26,720 bases of DNA from an uncultured Bacteroidales bacterium (GTDB lineage Bacteria > Bacteroidota > Bacteroidia > Bacteroidales > Paludibacteraceae). The position numbers were made by a program, and so were the translations under genes. Shown piece after piece: positions 22,487 to 26,720 of the stretch. Each line of letters begins with the position of its first letter. The stretch's first letter is position 1. The stretch covers positions 1 to 26,720 of the forward strand of contig CALCGX010000010.1 of the NCBI GenBank assembly GCA_937901225.1, given 5' to 3'. A model generated the notes under the pieces. It had not been told where the DNA came from. It was given only the letters and a program-made list of their open reading frames with translations, and searched no databases.

Positions 22487-23823
22487 TATTTAACAGCTCT
22501 GCTGCGGATGATTCCTCCTACTTTCGCTTTACCCATGCGCACATAGTCTAGCAATGGCAAGTGACTTGGGCAGGTAAATTGGCAGCAACCGCACTCGATG
22601 CAGTCCATGATGTTGTGATCCTCCATCTCGTTCCACATGCTGTGCCATGCTTGTTTGCTGAGGAGCCATGGTTCGAGACCCATTGGACAAGCGCCTACGC
22701 ACTTACCGCAGCGTACGCAGTTGGTAATCTCCTCGCGCATACTCTCTGCCTCTGGCAAGAACAGCAGACCGCTCACGCGCTTGTTGCTTGGCATATCGAT
22801 ATTGCTCATCGCGCGACCCATCATAGGGCCACCGCCAATGACTTTACCTGTATCCTCTGGCACGCCGCCAGCGAGAGCCACCACCTCGGTCAATGGTGTA
22901 CCGAAACGCACATCGTAGTTGCCTGGCTTAGCAAGACTCTTACCTGTCACGGTCATCACGCGAGAGATGAGTGGTTTATTCTTTTGTACAGCCTCATATA
23001 CAGCATAAATAGTTGCCACGTTATCTACCACAGCACCTACCTCGATTGGCAGTGCACCACTTGGCACTTGGCGACGGATACATGCGTCGATTAGCTGCTT
23101 CTCACCACCCTGTGGGTATTTCAGTTTCAATGCCTTTATCTCGATGCCGAGCACTTTGCTTGCGAGTGCTGTCATATGCTGGATGGCGTCTGGTTTGTTG
23201 GCCTCGATACCGATAATCGCTTTTTGGATGTTCAGCGCACGCATGAGGAGTTGAATACCGATGATAATCTCCTCGCCATGCTCGAGCATCAACTGGTGGT
23301 CGCAAGTGAGATATGGCTCGCACTCTACACCATTCACGATGAGCCCCTCAGCGGTTTTGCCTGGAGGAGGCATGAGCTTGACGTGGGTTGGGAAACATGC
23401 GCCACCCAAACCTACGATACCTGCCTCTTGTACCTTGTCAATGATGGCTTTTGGTTCGTAGTCTAATTTGCGCACGATGTCATTGCTGCGGTCGATGGTT
23501 TCGAGCCACTCGTCGCCCTCCACATCCATGAAGATAGCTGGCATTTTCATGCCCCATGCGTCGATGGTAGTGTCAATCTTGGTGATGGTACCGCTGAAAG
23601 GAGCATGGATATTCGCGCTAACGAAGCCACCTGCCTTAGCGATGAGCTCACCTACTTTCACTTTCTGTCCTTTCTCTACGACTGCTTGTGCAGGCGCACC
23701 GATGTGTTGTACCAAAGGAATAATCGCCTTCGCTGGCAAAGCACACTCGGTGATAGGTTGATGAACAGAATATTGCTTATTATCATGTGGATGTACTCCA
23801 CCTATACGGAATGTCGATTTCAT
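22486..23823 (-). CDS. rnfC: Electron transport complex subunit RnfC
   Basis: A 445-aa peripheral subunit that carries the NADH/FMN site. The glycine-rich nucleotide-binding segment GIVGLGGACFPTHVKL is at ~135-150, NGVECEPYLTCDH at ~164-176 and a SLBB-like segment at ~285-330. Two 4Fe-4S motifs are present: Cys369, 372, 375, 379 and Cys408, 411, 414, 418. The length is at the short end for RnfC, as in Bacteroidota and Thermotoga types without long C-terminal repeats. Its start overlaps the rnfB stop by 4 bases. Confidence 0.95.
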   Translation of the reverse strand: MKSTFRIGGVHPHDNKQYSVHQPITECALPAKAIIPLVQHIGAPAQAVVEKGQKVKVGELIAKAGGFVSANIHAPFSGTITKIDTTIDAWGMKMPAIFMDVEGDEWLETIDRSNDIVRKLDYEPKAIIDKVQEAGIVGLGGACFPTHVKLMPPPGKTAEGLIVNGVECEPYLTCDHQLMLEHGEEIIIGIQLLMRALNIQKAIIGIEANKPDAIQHMTALASKVLGIEIKALKLKYPQGGEKQLIDACIRRQVPSGALPIEVGAVVDNVATIYAVYEAVQKNKPLISRVMTVTGKSLAKPGNYDVRFGTPLTEVVALAGGVPEDTGKVIGGGPMMGRAMSNIDMPSNKRVSGLLFLPEAESMREEITNCVRCGKCVGACPMGLEPWLLSKQAWHSMWNEMEDHNIMDCIECGCCQFTCPSHLPLLDYVRMGKAKVGGIIRSRAVK

Positions 23824-24755
23824 GCCTTTGCCTCCTCTTGTTTAGTTTCTACGCCTTTAACCTCTAACCTTTCACCTTTAACCTCAGCAGCCACTGGCGC
23901 AGCCTTTGGTGCTGCTGGCGCTTCTGCCTTTGGTTTGCGTGGTGGGAAGTTCACTGCGTGGATGGCACCTGTTGGGCACGCATCTTCGCACTTACGGCAC
24001 AGACGGCACTTGTTGTAGTCGATGTATGCCAAGTTATTTTCGATGGTGATCGCATCGAACTCGCACACTTTTTGACACTTGCTACAACCAATACAAGCGT
24101 TGGTACATGCCTTGCGTGCTACAGCGCCCTTGTCTTTGTTCACGCACATGACTACCATGCGACGGCTCTTAGGACCTTTCTTGCGCAGCTCGATGATGTT
24201 TCTTGGACATGCGCTTACGCACTTGCCGCAGCTAGTACATTTCTCGTCATCCACCTCTGGCAAACCTGTCTCAGGGTTCATGTGAATAGCGTCGAACTCG
24301 CAGGCTGCCACACAGTCGCCACAACCCAAACAGCCGAACGGACAAGCCGACTCACCCACATAGCAGTTATGCAGGATTTGGCAACTCTTAGCACCATCGT
24401 AGATGCTTGTTTTTGGTCGTGCTTCGCACGTACCGTTGCAGCGTACTACTGCTACTTTGGGGTCGATATTTCCGACCGCCATTCCTAGGATCTCACCTAC
24501 TATCTTCATCGTAGGTGCACCGCCTACAGGGCAGAGAAGTCCATCCAGCGAGTCTGCCTTGACGCAGCTCTCGGCAAAAGCGCGACAGCCCGCAAAACCG
24601 CATCCACCGCAGTTTGCGCCAGGCAACGCCTCTTGCACCTCATCGATGCGTGGATCTTCTTCCACCTTGAATTTTTGGGCAACGAAGTACAGCAGCACTG
24701 CTGCCACTAATCCCGTCACGCCCAAAACGGCTAAAGAAATCAGAATTAAATTCAT
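23820..24755 (-). CDS. rnfB: Electron transport complex subunit RnfB
   Basis: A 311-aa protein, the ferredoxin-interacting entry point of Rnf. It has an N-terminal membrane span (~4-27), an Fe-S domain CGGCGFAGC (Cys49, 52, 57 plus Cys75), and four ferredoxin-like cysteine clusters at ~138-152, 173-183, 217-231 and 250-260. This gives the longer type of RnfB rather than the short proteobacterial one. The C-terminal tail (~270-311) is a low-complexity P/A/K/E extension whose EVKGERLEVKGVETK part is encoded by a word-repeat. rnfC overlaps its stop codon. Confidence 0.95.
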   Translation of the reverse strand: MNLILISLAVLGVTGLVAAVLLYFVAQKFKVEEDPRIDEVQEALPGANCGGCGFAGCRAFAESCVKADSLDGLLCPVGGAPTMKIVGEILGMAVGNIDPKVAVVRCNGTCEARPKTSIYDGAKSCQILHNCYVGESACPFGCLGCGDCVAACEFDAIHMNPETGLPEVDDEKCTSCGKCVSACPRNIIELRKKGPKSRRMVVMCVNKDKGAVARKACTNACIGCSKCQKVCEFDAITIENNLAYIDYNKCRLCRKCEDACPTGAIHAVNFPPRKPKAEAPAAPKAAPVAAEVKGERLEVKGVETKQEEAKA

Positions 24756-24773
24756 TGTGTTTTTATAATTTTG

Positions 24774-25271
24774 TTAGTTATTTTTCTTCCTTGCTGTAAA
24801 GCTAAACTCTTTTTGCAGTTTGTCTTTGAACATCCCCAGCACGAGGTAGTAGAGTGCCATGGCGCAGAGTGCTACTGTACCGAGCACAGCTTCTCTCTTT
24901 GCCTCATCGCCTAATAGCCCTGTCGCCCCATCGCCCATTGCCAATAGCCCATTGCCTATAAACATCACCGCCAGCATCACAAAGAATGGTAGCAGATATG
25001 CCAATACCACCGCTTTCCAACCCATCTTCTGCTGCACCATCACTTCTACTTCATCGCCTATTGCGTAAGTTTGATGGGCGGTATTCTCTCCCTTCCCTAT
25101 AGGGAGGGGCTGGGGGTAGGCTAATTGTACCGTCATCTCCTTCTCTGCACTCTCTGCGCTGGCGCACATCGCTTTGGCTTTGCATGCTGCACACGCGCTC
25201 GTTTGCACGATGCGCACGAGGGCGGTGCCGTCCTCATTCAACGCGATTATTATGCCGTCATGTTTGATCAT
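24774..25271 (-). CDS. RseC/SoxR-reducing-system-like protein (Rnf-associated)
   Basis: A 165-aa membrane protein of the RseC/MucC family. The N-terminal domain begins MIKHDGIIIALNEDGTALVRI and holds four cysteines (SACAACKAKAMC, ~26-37) typical of the family, then two membrane spans (~88-108 and ~125-145). The ATG at 25271 is chosen because a longer frame to 25328 would start inside the promoter. It is first in the Rnf operon, which is the common Bacteroidota layout. Between the Cys-rich part and the VEVMVQQKMG strand a PQPLPIGKGENTA segment is encoded by an inserted palindrome (25087-25120). Confidence 0.88.
   Translation of the reverse strand: MIKHDGIIIALNEDGTALVRIVQTSACAACKAKAMCASAESAEKEMTVQLAYPQPLPIGKGENTAHQTYAIGDEVEVMVQQKMGWKAVVLAYLLPFFVMLAVMFIGNGLLAMGDGATGLLGDEAKREAVLGTVALCAMALYYLVLGMFKDKLQKEFSFTARKKNN
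25087..25120. repeat. GC-rich palindrome inserted in-frame in the RseC-like gene
   Basis: A near-perfect palindrome centred on ccctatagggagggg (25097-25109 region, TCCCTATAGGGA core) followed by ctgggggtagg. It codes for the PQPLPIGKGE stretch. Similar ccctatagggagg-type words are, to my recollection, dispersed in many bacterial genomes as short palindromic repeats. Confidence 0.6.
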
Positions 25272-25299
25272 TTTCCTTTTGCTTTGCAAAAAAAACATG

Positions 25300-25330
25300 C
25301 AAAGGTACAAAAAAATATGCACATACACAA
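25300..25330 (-). promoter_or_regulatory. Promoter of the rnf operon
   Basis: On the minus strand TTGT (25327-25330), 19 bases, TACCTTTG (25300-25307). Transcription begins near 25295 and the first start codon is at 25271. A degenerate copy of the same region (TACCTTCG plus ttgtatatg) appears at about 25597-25625. Confidence 0.7.
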
Positions 25331-25714
25331 GTGTTTTGAGCGAAAATTTATTTTTAGGCTAAAAAAAAGCTTGTGTATGGGCTGCGTAGGGTGGCAGTAG
25401 CTTCGAGGTGGGCGAGCGTAGCGAGGTCGGTGCCCTCGAAGGTACTACATTGCCACTCTGCGCTAGGGCATAGCCCGCACATACGCTCTGCGAACTATAG
25501 TATGGGCTGCATCATGCGACCGTAATTTCGGGGGAATGTTGGAAAATTCGTTCGAGCATAGCGAGATAAGAATTGCCTTCCAACAGGCGGCGTCCGAAGG
25601 TACAACAAAAAAAAATACACATATACAAGCATATAAACTATTTTTACAAAAAAAGTGGAAAAGTCAGCATCCTCTGCTTTCTTTTCCACTTATAGATAGC
25701 CTCAGTTACAGAAA
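25331..25714. repeat. Gene-free region with a large nested hairpin
   Basis: No gene is supported. 25373-25480 folds into a long imperfect hairpin with matching blocks GTATG/CATAC, GTGGCA (25391-25396)/TGCCAC (25451-25456), GTAG/CTAC and CTTCGAGG (25401-25408)/CCCTCGAAG (25433-25441). A second, smaller palindrome GTTGGAA ... TTCCAAC lies at about 25539-25584. Both contain the near-identical word CGAGCrTAGCGAG (25413-25425 and 25553-25565). A hairpin near 25670-25690 (aagtggaaaag / cttttccactt, 25654-25694) follows the stop codon of the last gene and is its likely terminator. Confidence 0.6.
25654..25694 (-). terminator. Terminator-like hairpin after the last gene
   Basis: The arms agtggaaaag (25654-25663) and cttttccact (25681-25690) are reverse complements; on the minus strand the hairpin is followed by TTTTTTTG. 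It lies ~20 bases beyond the stop of the FISUMP protein gene. Confidence 0.65.
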
Positions 25715-26614
25715 CTATTCATTCCATACTGGGCGTACAGGCATACCTACATATCGTTCGTAATCATTACCAACTTTACCATTGCTATACAGTGCATAGG
25801 CTCTACGCATATCCTGATCACATAAAGAACTCGACCAATAATATAGTCCATTCAACAAACGACCCATTCCTTTGCTATATCCCCCTTCATACAGGAAAAT
25901 ACTTTTGTTATTAACCTTGCTAGTCACTTTATAATACCCATTATACATTGTCCACACACAACTATCTATCAACTCTTGCCACTCTTCACGAGTGGGGATG
26001 CGCCAATTCACCCCAATATTCATCGTAGCGGCATCATCGACAGCTTCAAGAGTGATTAACCCATCTTCTTCGTTATATTTTATCATATTGCTTTCCGTTA
26101 CATCGCAATGCTTGTATGTATTCCAAGTATAGTATAAATCTTGTACTATACCTGATTTGCCAGACACTTCTCCCCATGCAAAGTGCGTTCCACCTGACAA
26201 GGGGTTGCCTGCTCCAACATTCACCTGAGCCCATTTCACACTCAAACCCAAATCTTGTGGTTCATAGATATTGTCTGTCGAAAAACAAACCTCATTACCA
26301 TATGCTAATCCTACTTCTGTAATCACATATGCTCGTACATAATAAGTAGTAGAATGTCGCAAATCTACCATAGACGCAGAAAAACCATCTCCAGATTGTT
26401 TACATACCTTTTTCATATCCTTCAATACAGACAAACCAGAAACATTGCCATATATGAAACCACATTCCAGTATTTTATCGCATTGTTCATGCGTCATAGC
26501 ACACACAAGCGAAGCACTCATAAATGTCACATCTTTAGGAGATTGAGTGATAATAGTAGGTTCCACTTTACCCCTCTCAATGGTTTGAAATTCGATGCAT
26601 GTGTCTCCCTGCAA
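25715..26614 (-). CDS. FISUMP/DUF1566-type surface protein, 5' end unresolved
   Basis: About 299 residues are visible. Residues ~20-112 form a fibronectin-III-like domain (ending TTYYVRAYVITEVGLAYGNEVCFST). Residues ~118-299 match the Bacteroidales/Fibrobacter major paralogous domain: DLGLSVKWAQVNVGA, HFAWGEV, WNTYKHC, DDAATMNIGVNWRIPTREEW, YYWSSSLC and VRPVWNE at the end. Such proteins are exported, usually lipid-anchored surface proteins of unknown role. The only start in frame is a TTG at 26614 and the frame stays open to a stop at 26648-26650, with no signal peptide. Either the true N-terminus is in another frame (frameshift) or the gene is broken or the sequence has an error. Confidence 0.7.
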   Translation of the reverse strand: MQGDTCIEFQTIERGKVEPTIITQSPKDVTFMSASLVCAMTHEQCDKILECGFIYGNVSGLSVLKDMKKVCKQSGDGFSASMVDLRHSTTYYVRAYVITEVGLAYGNEVCFSTDNIYEPQDLGLSVKWAQVNVGAGNPLSGGTHFAWGEVSGKSGIVQDLYYTWNTYKHCDVTESNMIKYNEEDGLITLEAVDDAATMNIGVNWRIPTREEWQELIDSCVWTMYNGYYKVTSKVNNKSIFLYEGGYSKGMGRLLNGLYYWSSSLCDQDMRRAYALYSNGKVGNDYERYVGMPVRPVWNE

Positions 26615-26720
26615 AGACGACCACTTATTTCCAACTTGGAAACGATATTACCATCACGAAGATCAACGAATTTATCTACCGCAGAGACTCTGACGACTGG
26701 AAGATCTCTCTGCTGTGATG

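Noticed and set aside
26599..26718. Plus-strand short ORF at the right edge (ends DDWKISLL)
   Set aside because: Overlaps the minus-strand FISUMP gene and is too short to assess.

Overview
The window is chromosomal DNA from a member of the Bacteroidales (Bacteroidota), carrying a small integrated mobile element at its left end. The phylum call rests on about a dozen promoters of the Bacteroidota form (a TTTG-like -33 box, 19-20 bases, then TAnnTTTG), on a second glycosyltransferase-35 type glycogen phosphorylase, a panD-tgt-LptF/G operon, an Rnf operon preceded by an RseC-like gene, paired half-size chromate transporters, a DUF4294 protein and a FISUMP-type surface protein. I cannot name the family or genus.

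Left region (about 110-8050) is AT-richer and looks like a compact integrative element of roughly 8 kb. It has two minus-strand genes (an SF2 helicase fused to a primase-like C-terminal region, then a 250-aa protein of unknown function), a plus-strand unknown gene, a small serine recombinase with possible binding sites upstream and a coupled 56-codon membrane-like ORF, and at the right end an excisionase-like HTH gene overlapping a tyrosine integrase. No relaxase, conjugation, capsid or packaging gene is visible. Integrase + AlpA-like HTH + primase/helicase is the layout of phage satellites or integrated replicons, but that is inference. It lies beside a tRNA-Ser gene; its exact ends are unresolved.

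Middle region (8.1-14.8 kb): tRNA-Ser(UGA) on the minus strand; the tightly packed operon panD-tgt-LptF/G permease on the plus strand; a shared bidirectional terminator; glgP on the minus strand with a 14-bp palindrome in its leader; a 0.86-kb gap holding an 11-bp-period TACGTA tandem repeat and a strong candidate for a ~315-nt structured non-coding RNA with its own promoter and terminator; then a small lipoprotein gene.

Right region (15-25.3 kb): minus-strand uridine kinase plus two chromate-transporter halves; plus-strand nucleoside phosphorylase-like gene, initiator tRNA-fMet, a DUF4294 protein and secG; then a complete minus-strand Rnf operon transcribed in the order rseC-like, rnfB, rnfC, rnfD, rnfG, rnfE, rnfA, encoding the Na+/H+-pumping ferredoxin:NAD+ oxidoreductase of the inner membrane. 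Several gaps inside these minus-strand operons are filled with unusual word-repeat palindromes. The window ends in a 5'-incomplete or frameshifted FISUMP-domain surface protein.

The observations most worth following are the structured RNA at 14010-14327, the intercistronic palindrome family, the satellite-like element with its lysine-less Walker A helicase, and palindromic inserts inside coding sequence of the Rnf operon.
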